Positions 1-9,385 of a DNA stretch of 64,000 nucleotides are shown here, one piece after another. The stretch covers positions 62,001-126,000 of the forward strand of contig JAKCDL010000002.1 in assembly GCA_021841935.1 (NCBI GenBank). The letters are read 5' to 3'. How positions within the stretch are numbered: the stretch's first letter is position 1; each line of letters begins with the position of its first letter. The notes under the pieces are model-generated. The model saw only the letters and a list, made by a program, of their open reading frames with translations. It did no database searches and had not been told where the DNA came from. Made by a program: the position numbers and the translations under genes. The stretch is from Actinomycetes bacterium. GTDB lineage: Bacteria > Actinomycetota > Acidimicrobiia > Acidimicrobiales > Acidimicrobiaceae.

Positions 1-503
1 TTTGATCCGTCCGCAACTATCAAGTACCGAGGTTCGACTGTAATCGTTTCGTTCGTTGCCTTATCTAAAACCTCGACCTCTTGTACCTGCTTGTCTCCGT
101 TGAGTTTGACGCTCAAAGCTTCGTGATATGTAAGAAGGTTTGCCCCTGCATTTGCGGCATTTTTCGCTACAGCTTCGTCCAAGCGATATCGGGTGACAAC
201 GTAACCTACTTCAGGAAACTCGGGATGAGACGGCCAAGATAGCTCCATCTCTTTTCCAAAGGCTACGGTTCGAAGACCCTCGTACCTATGAGTAGTTTTG
301 AGAAACGACGACATCCCCATTGCTTCGAGTTGGTAGACCGATCTTGGGGTAAGACCATCGCCACAGGTCTTTTCACGAGGGAACTTCTTTCGCTCTACGG
401 TCACAACATTAAAGCCTGATTTAGCAAGCCAATATGATGCTGAGGCGCCCGCTGGCCCTGCCCCAATTACCAATACGTCACATTTGATTCGATTTGACTC
501 CAC
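1..503 (-). CDS. Geranylgeranyl reductase-family FAD-dependent oxidoreductase (3' end cut by window edge)
   Basis: This is the first ~167 residues of a flavoprotein whose C-terminus lies outside the window. The reverse strand opens with GTG at 503, preceded by AGGA about 6 bases upstream. Translation shows a Rossmann FAD-binding motif (VLVIGAGPAGASASYWLAKS), then CGDGLTPRSV, and near the cut edge VADGS, the second FAD contact typical of the geranylgeranyl reductase/aromatic-ring hydroxylase superfamily. Family members saturate isoprenoid double bonds; actinobacterial relatives such as MenJ reduce one unit of the menaquinone side chain. It is divergent from nuoA, a neighbourhood also known in other actinobacteria, so a role in the quinone used by complex I is plausible. 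The exact substrate is inference. Confidence 0.85.
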   Translation of the reverse strand, partial: MESNRIKCDVLVIGAGPAGASASYWLAKSGFNVVTVERKKFPREKTCGDGLTPRSVYQLEAMGMSSFLKTTHRYEGLRTVAFGKEMELSWPSHPEFPEVGYVVTRYRLDEAVAKNAANAGANLLTYHEALSVKLNGDKQVQEVEVLDKATNETITVEPRYLIVADGS

Positions 504-763
504 ATTTAGATCCTAGATGAGTTCGCATCGCTATTTGCGGTGGCATATTTCCTAGTTATCCGAGGCCAAAATCAAATGAACAATTTATATCAAAATAAGT
601 AAATTTGGGGAATAAGCACGTGACAGGGGTGCCACCGTTTGGTATTTTGGGTAGCTTTAGTGATAGACATTAAGGAGTAAGGGGTAAAACCTAGAGGCAT
701 TGACTTCAGGTGGTTGTGTTGTGCATCTTCCCCGTGCGTCTACAGAGAGGTGATTTCTTCAAG
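504..763. other. Divergent intergenic region between the reductase and nuoA
   Basis: These 260 bases must carry promoters for both the reverse-strand reductase and the long nuo operon. The first half is AT-rich (around 575-612). A TTGACT hexamer lies at about 699-704, but I see no convincing -10 partner at the right spacing. No convincing coding sequence or RNA gene is visible. A frame open from GTG 710 only extends nuoA upstream without a ribosome-binding site. Confidence 0.4.
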
Positions 764-1207
764 ATGGCGTCTTACTTACCCATTTTGGTCATGATTATCT
801 TGGGAGTTGTTTTCGCGGCTGGTTCATTTGTGGCTTCAGGACTGCTTGCTCCAAAGAAGCCAACGGCGGCAAAGCTAGCTCCCTATGAGTGTGGGATTGT
901 CCCTCAGCGTGAGCCGGCTTCAAGGTTCCCGGTGAGGTTCTACCTAATTGCGATGATCTTCATCATCTTCGATATTGAGATAATATTCCTCTATCCATTC
1001 GCAGTATACTTTCGACAGTTAGGCTCCTTTGGTCTGTCGGAGATGATCGTCTTCGCGGTCGTAGTCTTCGCCTCGTTTGTCTACATGATCTCTAATGGCG
1101 CCCTTGACTGGGGGCCGAGTAAGAAGTTCATTCAACAGGCACCTTATCCAGTAAGAGACGCGAACAATACCGTTCGTCGCGTTCCCTCTACGAGTGAGCA
1201 AGTTTAG
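764..1207 (+). CDS. nuoA: NADH-quinone oxidoreductase subunit A
   Basis: Small membrane subunit of complex I with three predicted transmembrane helices; it helps link the peripheral arm to the membrane arm near the quinone site. The conserved loop YECGIVPQ followed by [20 protein letters not shown] is diagnostic of NuoA/ND3. I chose ATG 764 because GAGAGGTGA lies just upstream (745-753). An in-frame GTG at 710 would add 18 residues and bury that ribosome-binding site. The protein is 147 residues with a hydrophilic tail of about 30 residues. It is the first gene of the nuo operon, with a 68-base gap to nuoB. Confidence 0.95.
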   Translation: MASYLPILVMIILGVVFAAGSFVASGLLAPKKPTAAKLAPYECGIVPQREPASRFPVRFYLIAMIFIIFDIEIIFLYPFAVYFRQLGSFGLSEMIVFAVVVFASFVYMISNGALDWGPSKKFIQQAPYPVRDANNTVRRVPSTSEQV

Positions 1208-1275
1208 ATCTTTCATCCTTTCCCCTTCGCGGCATGATGCTGTCGCGAATGCGGTCGCTTTTTACGGAGGTATAG

Positions 1276-1857
1276 GTGGGTTTAGAGAGTCTCAACCACA
1301 ATTTTTTAACTGGAAATATCGAGAACCTAGTCAGGTGGGCGCGAAGAAATAGCGTGTGGCCAGCTACTTTCGGCTTGGCTTGTTGCGCAATAGAGATGAT
1401 GTCCGCGGGAGCGGCCGACTTCGATCTTGCTCGCTTTGGAATGGAGGTTTTCAGAGCTTCGCCGCGCCAAGCCGACCTGATGATAGTTGCCGGGAGGGTC
1501 TCTCAAAAGATGGCGCCGGTTCTGCGACAGGTCTATGACCAGATGATGGAGCCGAAGTGGGTAATTTCGATGGGAGTATGTGCTTCGACGGGTGGAATGT
1601 TCAATAACTATGCGATCATCCAAGGCGTCGACCAGATCGTTCCAGTTGACGTTTATGCTCCGGGCTGCCCTCCGGGGCCAGAGACCCTTATGCACGCGAT
1701 ACTTACGCTCCATGAGATGATTCGTACGGGTGATATTGCGAAGAGGCGCACTGCTAGTGGTAAAGGGGCCCAAGTACTTCTAGAACCATCGAATAGTTCA
1801 TCGGAGAGCAGTAGGCGTATCGAACTACGCCAACCTTTAAGGACGGCGGGTAAATAA
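1276..1857 (+). CDS. nuoB: NADH-quinone oxidoreductase subunit B
   Basis: Peripheral-arm subunit that carries the terminal [4Fe-4S] cluster N2, which passes electrons to the quinone. The tandem cysteines C36-C37 in [11 protein letters not shown]102 in VCASTGG and C131 in APGCPPGPE are the four expected ligands. Translation starts at GTG with GGAGGT at 1266-1271, a strong ribosome-binding site. The length of 193 residues is usual; the last ~35 residues are a polar, poorly conserved tail. The stop codon overlaps the nuoC start by one base (TAATG), implying translational coupling. Confidence 0.97.
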   Translation: MGLESLNHNFLTGNIENLVRWARRNSVWPATFGLACCAIEMMSAGAADFDLARFGMEVFRASPRQADLMIVAGRVSQKMAPVLRQVYDQMMEPKWVISMGVCASTGGMFNNYAIIQGVDQIVPVDVYAPGCPPGPETLMHAILTLHEMIRTGDIAKRRTASGKGAQVLLEPSNSSSESSRRIELRQPLRTAGK

Positions 1858-2318
1858 TGTTGGAAACTGTCGTAAGGGACCAAAACGGTACCTACTTCCC
1901 AGAGCGCGTTCGATACTTTGAATTGATCTCTGAACTCAAAGATGGATCGTTCGAGTTTTTGTCTGATCTTTGTGCGGTTGATTATCTCGGCAATGAGACT
2001 CGACTTCTGCCAGAGGGAGTCGTTCCAGAGCGATTCGAAGTAGTTGTGAATTTAATCTCTTTAGTAAACCGCGAAAGAGCCAGAGTGCGAGTTCAGGTAC
2101 CCGAGAACGATTGTACGGTCAAGTCGATATATGAGATCTATCAGGGTGCCGAAGCCATGGAGCGCGAGGCCTACGACTTATTTGGAATTGTCTTTGAAGA
2201 TCATCCAGACCTAACAAGAATTTTGATGCCCGAGGGATGGGAGGGCCATCCTCTTCGCAAGGACTATTCGGTAGGTAGAGTTCCGGTTCAATTTAAAGCA
2301 TCGACCTCGATTAGATAG
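1857..2318 (+). CDS. nuoC: NADH-quinone oxidoreductase subunit C
   Basis: The 30-kDa-type hydrophilic subunit, which packs against NuoD and NuoB around the quinone site and carries no cofactor. The signature EREAYDLFGIVFEDHPDLTR followed by ILMPEGWEGHPLRKDY lies in the C-terminal third. At 153 residues it is short for the family because the variable N- and C-terminal extensions are small. The N-terminal half includes the conserved LSDLCAVDY stretch. It overlaps nuoB by one base and ends just before nuoD; it is separate from nuoD, unlike the fused nuoCD of enterobacteria. Confidence 0.95.
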   Translation: MLETVVRDQNGTYFPERVRYFELISELKDGSFEFLSDLCAVDYLGNETRLLPEGVVPERFEVVVNLISLVNRERARVRVQVPENDCTVKSIYEIYQGAEAMEREAYDLFGIVFEDHPDLTRILMPEGWEGHPLRKDYSVGRVPVQFKASTSIR

Positions 2319-2325
2319 GTTGCAA

Positions 2326-3717
2326 ATGGTTAAGCAGATTTCTCAAAGCGCAGATGGCCAAGTCGACTTCGACAACGTTGAAATCGAAGAAGAGGCCGAA
2401 CTACCAATAGCCAATACATCTGAGGGTCCTCAGGAGATGACCCTGCGAGGCGGGACTCAGGAGGATGAGCTCCGCCGTGAAAAGGGAAGCGTCCTTCGTA
2501 TGGCTGAAGGTCTCGTACTTGACTCTGGCGATGTTGACATAGAGATCTCAGAGGATGAGACCATGATCATCAACATGGGACCACAGCATCCATCGACCCA
2601 CGGCGTACTACGACTGATGATGGAGTTGAAGGGTGAAACAGTACTCAGGACGAAGCCTGTCATCGGATACCTTCATACAGGGATGGAAAAGACGGCTGAA
2701 GGGCTCAGTTACATCCAGGGTTCTACAAACGTCACTCGAATGGACTATCTCTCACCGTTGAATAACGAGCTGGTTTTTTCATTGGCAGCCGAATCCCTTC
2801 TAGGAATTGAAGTTCCTGAAAGGGCTATATGGATTCGCATGCTGATGTCTGAGCTCAACCGACTCTCATCACACTTGATGTGGATGGCGACGAACGGAAT
2901 GGACCTCGGTTCAACTTCAATGATGATCTATGGATTCCGCGATCGCGAGATGGTCTTAGCCTTTCTTGAAAAGGTTACTGGCCTTAGAATGAACCATAAC
3001 TACATCAGGCCAGGTGGAGTTGCTGCAGATCTACCTGATGGTTGGTACGATGATGTGCATGCGATTGTAGAGACCATACCGATGCGCCTAGATGAGTACA
3101 ACGACATGTTAACGGGTCAGCCGATCTTCCGTGAACGTACCGAGGGCATTGGTATTATCACTCAAGAAGAGGCCATTTCGCTCTCGGCGACGGGACCGCT
3201 TTTGAGGTCTACCGGGGTCGCATGGGATCTTCGAAAAGACATGCCGTATCTAGCATATGATCAGGTTGAGTTCGATGTAATTGTAGGAAGCGTCGGAGAC
3301 ACATTCGATCGCTACGCAGTTCGACTTGCGGAGCTACGTGAATCTTGCCGAATCATCTCTCAAATTATCGAAAAGATGCCCTCTGGCCCGTATCGCGTTC
3401 TCGACAAAAAGGTAACCCCACCACCTCGAAAGCGCATCGATGAGTCGATGGAGGCGTTGATCCACCACTTCAAGCTCTTCACCGAAGGTATCCACGTCCC
3501 TCCGGGTGAAACTTATGTCGCAGTTGAATCTCCAAGAGGAGAGTTGGGTTGTTACATGGTCTCTGACGGTAGTGCTAAGCCATTTCGTATGCACATTCGC
3601 GGTCCGTCCTTCGTCAATTTGCAAGCATTACCAACGTTGCTAAGTGGATCGTTGATTGCTGATGCCGTAGCAATCACGTCTTCAATCGATCCGGTTATGG
3701 GAGAAGTAGACCGATGA
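2326..3717 (+). CDS. nuoD: NADH-quinone oxidoreductase subunit D with acidic N-terminal extension
   Basis: The 49-kDa-type subunit that forms the quinone pocket with NuoB. The conserved core begins at NMGPQHPSTHGVLRL about 85 residues in and continues through IGYLHTGMEKTAE to the terminal SIDPVMGEVDR. ATG 2326 follows AGATAGG; a TTG two codons earlier is the alternative. The extension before the core is strongly acidic (runs of E and D) and longer than I expect for the family, though actinobacterial NuoD proteins often have some extension. The stop overlaps the nuoE start as ATGA. Confidence 0.95.
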   Translation: MVKQISQSADGQVDFDNVEIEEEAELPIANTSEGPQEMTLRGGTQEDELRREKGSVLRMAEGLVLDSGDVDIEISEDETMIINMGPQHPSTHGVLRLMMELKGETVLRTKPVIGYLHTGMEKTAEGLSYIQGSTNVTRMDYLSPLNNELVFSLAAESLLGIEVPERAIWIRMLMSELNRLSSHLMWMATNGMDLGSTSMMIYGFRDREMVLAFLEKVTGLRMNHNYIRPGGVAADLPDGWYDDVHAIVETIPMRLDEYNDMLTGQPIFRERTEGIGIITQEEAISLSATGPLLRSTGVAWDLRKDMPYLAYDQVEFDVIVGSVGDTFDRYAVRLAELRESCRIISQIIEKMPSGPYRVLDKKVTPPPRKRIDESMEALIHHFKLFTEGIHVPPGETYVAVESPRGELGCYMVSDGSAKPFRMHIRGPSFVNLQALPTLLSGSLIADAVAITSSIDPVMGEVDR

Positions 3718-4334
3718 GTGGATTTAATCCTGAGATGAGAACTAGGGCAGAAAAGATCTGCTCACTATACCCCCAAGTTCGGTCAGCACTCATTCCTCTC
3801 TGCCACCTTGCACAGGAGCAGGCAGGATATTTGAGTGAAGATTTGATGGAAGAGATTGCCGAGATGGTCGGCGTTACACCAGCTGAGGTATATGGAACTG
3901 CCTCCTTTTACGACATGCTCCATACCGAACCAGTTGGTAAATACCTAGTTGGTGTTTGTACGAATATCGCATGTCTTCTTCAAGGTGGCGAAGAGTTATT
4001 AGAGCATGCAGAGGCGAAGTTGGGAGTTGCGCCCGGCGGCACTACCGAAGACGGGATGTTCACTCTAGAAGACATGGAGTGCATTGCTCACTGCAATAAG
4101 GCCCCTGCATTACAGGTCAACTACCGCTTCTTCGGACCAGTAGATGAGGAATCCTTTGATGAATTAGTAGATGATCTTCGCGCAGGAAGGCTTGTCGGCG
4201 ATGTTCCATCTCATGGAACTTTGATTCGCGAAGAGCGAAGTGCGCCGATAGCACTTTCGATCGATGAGGTGTTAGCGGAGCGGGCACTAAGTGACGCAGC
4301 CATTGCACAACGAAAGGCGCAGGTTCAAAGTTGA
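3714..4334 (+). CDS. nuoE: NADH-quinone oxidoreductase subunit E
   Basis: The 24-kDa-type thioredoxin-like subunit that holds [2Fe-2S] cluster N1a next to the FMN site of NuoF. The ligands are C82 and C87 in VCTNIACLLQ and C123 and C127 in MECIAHCNKAP, the standard C-x4-C and C-x3-C spacing. An N-terminal helical bundle precedes the thioredoxin fold. At 206 residues it is slightly long owing to a C-terminal extension of roughly 45 residues. It overlaps nuoD by four bases (ATGA), and its TGA overlaps the nuoF ATG. Confidence 0.96.
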   Translation: MSGFNPEMRTRAEKICSLYPQVRSALIPLCHLAQEQAGYLSEDLMEEIAEMVGVTPAEVYGTASFYDMLHTEPVGKYLVGVCTNIACLLQGGEELLEHAEAKLGVAPGGTTEDGMFTLEDMECIAHCNKAPALQVNYRFFGPVDEESFDELVDDLRAGRLVGDVPSHGTLIREERSAPIALSIDEVLAERALSDAAIAQRKAQVQS

Positions 4335-5653
4335 TGGACGAAAATGCAGAGAGGATTGTACCAAAGATTGTGACATCCCGCATCGGCCTAGACGGTTCTC
4401 ATACATTAGAGACCTATCTAGCCACGGGTGGCTACAGCGCTCTACGCAAGGCATTGACTTCTATGACGCCTGAGGAGATACAGGCCGAAGTTATGACATC
4501 CAATCTCCTCGGTCGCGGTGGCGCTGGATTTGAAGTTGGACGAAAGTGGTCGATGCTAAAGAACTCGCCACTTCGGTATCTTGTCGTAAATGGTGACGAG
4601 TCAGAGCCTGCGACTTTCAAGGATCACATGCTCATCGAAGGCGACCCTCACCAATTGGTAGAGGGTACTATTATCACGGCCTATGCGGTGGGTGCAGCTA
4701 GGGCATTCATTTACATTCGTGGTGAGTTCGCCCTTGGTTTGGAGCGTGTTCAGCGCGCCATCGACGAGGCCTACACTTACGGTGCCCTTGGCAGAAATAT
4801 CTTTGGGAGTGGCTTTTCACTCGATCTAGTGGTCCATCCTGGTGCAGGCGCCTACATTTGTGGCGAAGAGACTGCTCTGATCGAATCGTTAGAGGGCAAA
4901 AGAGGATACCCACGAATAAAGCCACCGTTCTTCCCAGCCGTTATCGGTCTTTATGGTGCGCCGACGATCGTCAATAACGTTGAATCCATGTCGAACATAC
5001 CTTGGATCGTCAATAACGGTGGAGCCGCTTTCGCGAGTTTAGGAATCGGAAGATCCACTGGAACTCGAATATTTGCACTTGCCGGTCACGTGAATCGACC
5101 CGGTAACTACGAAGTAGAAATGGCAAAACTGACCTTTAGAGACCTCGTCTATAAGCCAGAGTACGGCGGTGGAATGCGAATGGGAAGAGGTGTAAAGGCC
5201 TTTATCCCTGGCGGTGTATCAGCACCTTGGTTTGGCCCCGATCAGCTGGATCTTCCCTTGGCTCAAGATGACGTGGCAAAGGCTGGTTCAATGCTTGGTT
5301 CTGGATCGATCGTGATGATGGACGACCATACCTGCATGGTTAGAGCTGCATGGCGCATTACAAAGTTCTTCAATAGAGAGTCGTGCGGACAATGTACACC
5401 GTGCAGAGAAGGTTCTGGCTGGATTGAAAAGATGATGCGCCGAATCGAGACGGGAGCGGGGCGCGAGTCAGATCTCGACATGCTGCTTGATGCCTGCGAC
5501 AACATAGCCCCTGGCCTCTCGTGGCCTCCTGCTCAGACCACAATTTGTGTCTTGGGCCCATCTATTCCTTCGTCAGTAGTAGCAGGTATAAGAATGTTTC
5601 GTGATGAATTCTTGATTCACATCAAAGAAGGCGGTTGCCCGTATGGCAGATGA
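4334..5653 (+). CDS. nuoF: NADH-quinone oxidoreductase subunit F
   Basis: The 51-kDa-type flavoprotein that oxidises NADH through FMN and passes electrons to cluster N3. Seen from ATG 4334 (439 residues): GRGGAGF at 60-66 and NGDESEPATFKDH near 87-99 for NADH/FMN binding, then C351, C354 and C357 in ESCGQCTPCREG with C405 as the N3 cluster ligands. ATG 4334 overlaps the nuoE TGA (TGATG); an in-frame TTG at 4331 is the only nearby alternative. Its 3' end overlaps nuoG by 11 bases. Confidence 0.96.
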   Translation: MDENAERIVPKIVTSRIGLDGSHTLETYLATGGYSALRKALTSMTPEEIQAEVMTSNLLGRGGAGFEVGRKWSMLKNSPLRYLVVNGDESEPATFKDHMLIEGDPHQLVEGTIITAYAVGAARAFIYIRGEFALGLERVQRAIDEAYTYGALGRNIFGSGFSLDLVVHPGAGAYICGEETALIESLEGKRGYPRIKPPFFPAVIGLYGAPTIVNNVESMSNIPWIVNNGGAAFASLGIGRSTGTRIFALAGHVNRPGNYEVEMAKLTFRDLVYKPEYGGGMRMGRGVKAFIPGGVSAPWFGPDQLDLPLAQDDVAKAGSMLGSGSIVMMDDHTCMVRAAWRITKFFNRESCGQCTPCREGSGWIEKMMRRIETGAGRESDLDMLLDACDNIAPGLSWPPAQTTICVLGPSIPSSVVAGIRMFRDEFLIHIKEGGCPYGR

Positions 5654-8180
5654 AATTACCTTTATCCTCGATGGTAAAGAATTAAGGGCTGAGCCGGGTG
5701 AATTGATTATCGCTGCCGCAGAGCGTAACGGTGTCTACATTCCACGTTTTTGTTACCATCCCCACATGCCATCGGTGGGAGTGTGCAGAATGTGTTTGGT
5801 CGAAGTGAAAGGTCCTCGCGGATTCGCCCTCTCACCGTCTTGCTACCTACCGGTTACTCCGGGCATGGAGGTAGTTACCGACTCACCTAAGGTTAAAAAG
5901 GCTCAGAATGGTGTGCTGGAATTTTTACTGGTAAACCACCCTCTCGACTGTCCTGTTTGCGATAAAGGGGGCGAGTGCCCACTTCAAGATCAAGTTCTGT
6001 CTTATGGTCCAGGGGAGTCACGGTTCGTAGAGGAGAAGCGTCACTTTGAAAAGCCAATCGCACTTTCGTCATTGGTTTATCTCGATCGTGAGCGCTGTAT
6101 CCAATGCGATCGTTGCACGCGATTCGCTAGCGAAGTTGCACTTGATCCCTTGATCGAATTTGTTGGAAGAGGCGACCATACAGAGGTTGCCACTTTCCCC
6201 GATCATCCCTTCGCCTCATATTTTTCGGGTAATACGGTTCAAATTTGCCCCGTAGGAGCCTTGACCGCAAAGCCGTACAGATTCAAGGCCCGTCCCTGGG
6301 ACCTTGACCAAAGCGAGTCGACTTGTACTGCATGTTCTCTCGGTTGTCGGATCTCCGTCCAAAGTTCTCGAGGTGAAATTACCAGATATCTCGGTGTAGA
6401 TAGCGAAGCTGTCAACCACTCATGGTTATGTGACCGGGGACGTTTTGGATATGAGTCAACTAACTCTGATCATCGAATCGTAAAACCTCTTTTGCAAGGA
6501 AGAGATGGTGCCTTCGAAGTTTCCTGGAAAGAGGCTTTGTCTAAGGTAGCAACCCTGATACACAATGCAAAAAAGAACGCAACCCCAGTGGCATTTATCG
6601 GTGGAGCTAAATTCTCAAATGAGGGGATCTATTCATTTGTGAAGCTAGCTCGCGAAGCTATTGGAACTGGATTGATTGAAGCACGGGTGGAGGGAGACGT
6701 GTCTCCGTCACTTATCTTCGGCACCAATTCGGCGACGATTAATCAGGTCATGGATTCGCCACTTATTGTTGTCTCTTCGCAAGATCTCAAAGAGGCGCTA
6801 CCCGTACTGTATCTGCGACTCGTTGAAGCTAAGCGTGCTGGCGCACGGATAGTCGAGTTGTCTGAAATCGCAACAGAGATTTCGAAGATTTCTGAGCGAA
6901 TTTCGATTTCCCAACTTGAGCTCGCCCAATATCTTGAGGGCAAGGAGATCGACTCCTCGCGATCAGAGCAGCTCTCTAAGGTCTTGGACGAACTTGGTAA
7001 GTTAGAGTCTCCGTCGTTTGTTCTGGGACGAGCGAGCTACGGCAGCAACAGTAATGTTGTTGAGCGAATATCAGCTTCTCTGCTGAGTAAGGTTCCGAAT
7101 ATGTCCTTCCTGCACGTCATGGGCTCAGCCAACGTGCGTGGCGCCTACGAGATGGGAGCGGTTACAGGCTACTCCTATGGGCGAGTTGAAAGTGACCTAC
7201 CAACGCATGGCGCGAATGGCGTCATTGACATTCTTGAGCTGGCCGCATCTAGAGAGATACTATTGTTCGTCCTTGACGAGGATTTAGGTTCCTCGACCCT
7301 GCCGAGCGACCTCGTCAATCGAGCGTTTGAGATGTCAACTGTAGTAGCGGTCGCAAGCTTGACCTCGCAGGTTACCAACGTTGCTGACGTAGTTTTACCG
7401 GTGGTCGCCTCGGGCGAATACGACGGTACGACGACAAATATTGAGGGGCGTGTCACTCGAATTTCGGCGCGCATTACACCTAAGGGGCTATCTCAGGAGC
7501 CATCGGTAATCGCGAATGAAATAGCGAGAGAAATAGGAGTCGACCTCGGAAAGTATGAGTCCAGCGAAATCTTTCAAGATATCGTTGCGAACTGCTTGAC
7601 CTTTAGCAACTTGACCTATAACATGCTCTCGTCAGGCCGTTTTGCAGATGGTGTAGTGGTGCCACTTTCATCTACAGAGGTTTCGCTCAAGAAGCGACGC
7701 AAGTTAGACCCGGTTGCAACTCCAGGCTTGCTCTCGACTGAAAAGGTCGGACCTGCAATTACGTACATAGCCGAGGAGGATGCAAAGCCCTTTGCGACTG
7801 AGCAGAATCGGCGACCCTCGGCGGTCTCTTTGAGTCCGTCTGTCGACGTTGACATCAACCCTTCGAGGCCAGGTCTTAAGCGTTTAGTTGTAGAGAAGCC
7901 TCTTTACGCTCCAAATTCTCAACTAGATGCATCGGATGCGATGAAGGAACTAGCTTCTGAAGCAGTGGCCTTTGTTAGCCCAAGTGCCATCGACTCTAAC
8001 TTTGAAGGTTCGTCGATCATACTGACGCGCGATGATGGCAAGAGGGTGGAAGTTGGGTACGCGATAGACGATTCCTTGAGAGAAGATGTCGTGAAGCTTC
8101 GAATTGGCGTTAACTACGACGTATTGAATATTGTTGATCCGTTGGCAAATGCGACGTTTGTAACTTTGGGAGACAAATAA
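5643..8180 (+). CDS. nuoG: NADH-quinone oxidoreductase subunit G
   Basis: The 75-kDa-type subunit carrying a chain of Fe-S clusters in the peripheral arm. Ligand sets are visible in order: N1b (C37, C48, C51, C67), N5 (H99, C103, C106, C112), N4 (C152, C155, C158, C202), and a C-x2-C-x3-C-x27-C set (C228, C231, C235, C263) corresponding to the extra cluster N7. A molybdopterin-oxidoreductase-like domain follows without evident cofactor role. The last ~200 of 845 residues are poorly conserved and rich in Ser, Pro and acidic residues. It overlaps nuoF by 11 bases and nuoH by one. Confidence 0.96.
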   Translation: MADEITFILDGKELRAEPGELIIAAAERNGVYIPRFCYHPHMPSVGVCRMCLVEVKGPRGFALSPSCYLPVTPGMEVVTDSPKVKKAQNGVLEFLLVNHPLDCPVCDKGGECPLQDQVLSYGPGESRFVEEKRHFEKPIALSSLVYLDRERCIQCDRCTRFASEVALDPLIEFVGRGDHTEVATFPDHPFASYFSGNTVQICPVGALTAKPYRFKARPWDLDQSESTCTACSLGCRISVQSSRGEITRYLGVDSEAVNHSWLCDRGRFGYESTNSDHRIVKPLLQGRDGAFEVSWKEALSKVATLIHNAKKNATPVAFIGGAKFSNEGIYSFVKLAREAIGTGLIEARVEGDVSPSLIFGTNSATINQVMDSPLIVVSSQDLKEALPVLYLRLVEAKRAGARIVELSEIATEISKISERISISQLELAQYLEGKEIDSSRSEQLSKVLDELGKLESPSFVLGRASYGSNSNVVERISASLLSKVPNMSFLHVMGSANVRGAYEMGAVTGYSYGRVESDLPTHGANGVIDILELAASREILLFVLDEDLGSSTLPSDLVNRAFEMSTVVAVASLTSQVTNVADVVLPVVASGEYDGTTTNIEGRVTRISARITPKGLSQEPSVIANEIAREIGVDLGKYESSEIFQDIVANCLTFSNLTYNMLSSGRFADGVVVPLSSTEVSLKKRRKLDPVATPGLLSTEKVGPAITYIAEEDAKPFATEQNRRPSAVSLSPSVDVDINPSRPGLKRLVVEKPLYAPNSQLDASDAMKELASEAVAFVSPSAIDSNFEGSSIILTRDDGKRVEVGYAIDDSLREDVVKLRIGVNYDVLNIVDPLANATFVTLGDK

Positions 8181-9385
8181 TGGGGCAGGACCCACTCTTT
8201 TTAGGCCACATTTCAATCGGTGTAGTACTAATCGTGATTGTGAAAGTACTGGTTGCCTTCGTTGCTCTCATGGTTTCTGTAATGTTGATGATTTGGTTCG
8301 AGCGCAAGTTGATCTCGGATATGCAGAATCGAATCGGTCCTAATCGTGCCGGACCTTTTGGGATCCTTCAAACTTTGGCAGATGGAATAAAGCTCTTTTT
8401 CAAAGAAGACTTGATACCTGATCGATCTGAAAGATTTGTCTTTAAACTTGCTCCGTACCTAACCCTTGTCCCAGCGTTTTTGATCTTTACCGTTGTCCCT
8501 ATCGGCGGCGTCGTGCACATCTTTGGCCACACAGTTGAATTGCAAGTTGCTGATCCACCAATGGGCATACTCTTTGTGTTGGCGATGTCCTCTGTGGCAG
8601 TCTATGGAACGATGCTCGCGGGATGGTCATCAGGGTCCAAGTATCCCTTGATCGGCTCTGTTCGCGCCTCAGCTCAGATGATCTCATATGAAGCAGCGAT
8701 GGGATTGACAGTTGCGACCGTTGTACTGGTGACCGGTTCTCTTGGTACGAGGGACATCGTTGCGGCGCAAGCTGGTTCTTACTTTGGATTTATACCTAAG
8801 TGGAATTTGATTCGTCTAGGAGTAGTGCCCTTCATAATCTTCCTAATTGCAGTAACAGCGGAACTCAACAGGCCACCATTTGACTTGACTGAGGCGGAGC
8901 AAGAGCTAGTCGGAGGCTTTCACACCGAGTATTCGTCGATCAGATTCGCACTCTTCTTCCTTGCAGAGTTCATGAATACGATTACGATGTCAGCCGTCAT
9001 CGTAACTCTATTTCTCGGTGGACCAAATGGACCAATCCTCTTTGGACCTTCTTTCATATGGCCAATAATCTGGTTTTTGCTGAAGACTGGGGTCTTCCTC
9101 TTTGCATACGTTTGGTTCCGAGCGGCACTTCCGCGACTTAGGTACGATCAACTCATGGATTTGGGTTGGAAGGTGCTCATTCCGATTTCACTTGCATGGC
9201 TGCTACTAGTCGGTGCAATGCAGATATCAAAGGTCTACGGATTTGTCCTCTTTGCTGTATTCATCGTGGCCGGTGGCGCGCTTTTGCGAGCAGTAGCAGT
9301 TGGCAAAGAGTCGAATGAGGTTGATATCGTAACCACATTCAGGCAAGAGAGTCCGCGCAGAGGTTCACTAGGAGGAGATCAATAG
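8180..9385 (+). CDS. nuoH: NADH-quinone oxidoreductase subunit H
   Basis: Membrane subunit (ND1 type) that forms the entry channel for the quinone and joins the two arms of complex I. Multiple hydrophobic helices are separated by conserved loops: RIGPNRAGPFGILQTLADGI early, then AELNRPPFDLTEAEQELVGG, and RAALPRLRYDQLMDLGWKVL near the end, all classic for the family. ATG 8180 overlaps the nuoG stop by one base. The length of 401 residues is slightly above the E. coli protein because of a polar C-terminal tail. Its stop codon shares its last base with the GTG of nuoI. Confidence 0.97.
   Translation: MGQDPLFLGHISIGVVLIVIVKVLVAFVALMVSVMLMIWFERKLISDMQNRIGPNRAGPFGILQTLADGIKLFFKEDLIPDRSERFVFKLAPYLTLVPAFLIFTVVPIGGVVHIFGHTVELQVADPPMGILFVLAMSSVAVYGTMLAGWSSGSKYPLIGSVRASAQMISYEAAMGLTVATVVLVTGSLGTRDIVAAQAGSYFGFIPKWNLIRLGVVPFIIFLIAVTAELNRPPFDLTEAEQELVGGFHTEYSSIRFALFFLAEFMNTITMSAVIVTLFLGGPNGPILFGPSFIWPIIWFLLKTGVFLFAYVWFRAALPRLRYDQLMDLGWKVLIPISLAWLLLVGAMQISKVYGFVLFAVFIVAGGALLRAVAVGKESNEVDIVTTFRQESPRRGSLGGDQ

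Noticed and set aside
710-763. Upstream GTG start for nuoA
   Set aside because: It adds 18 unconserved residues and buries GAGAGGTGA, which is well placed for ATG 764.
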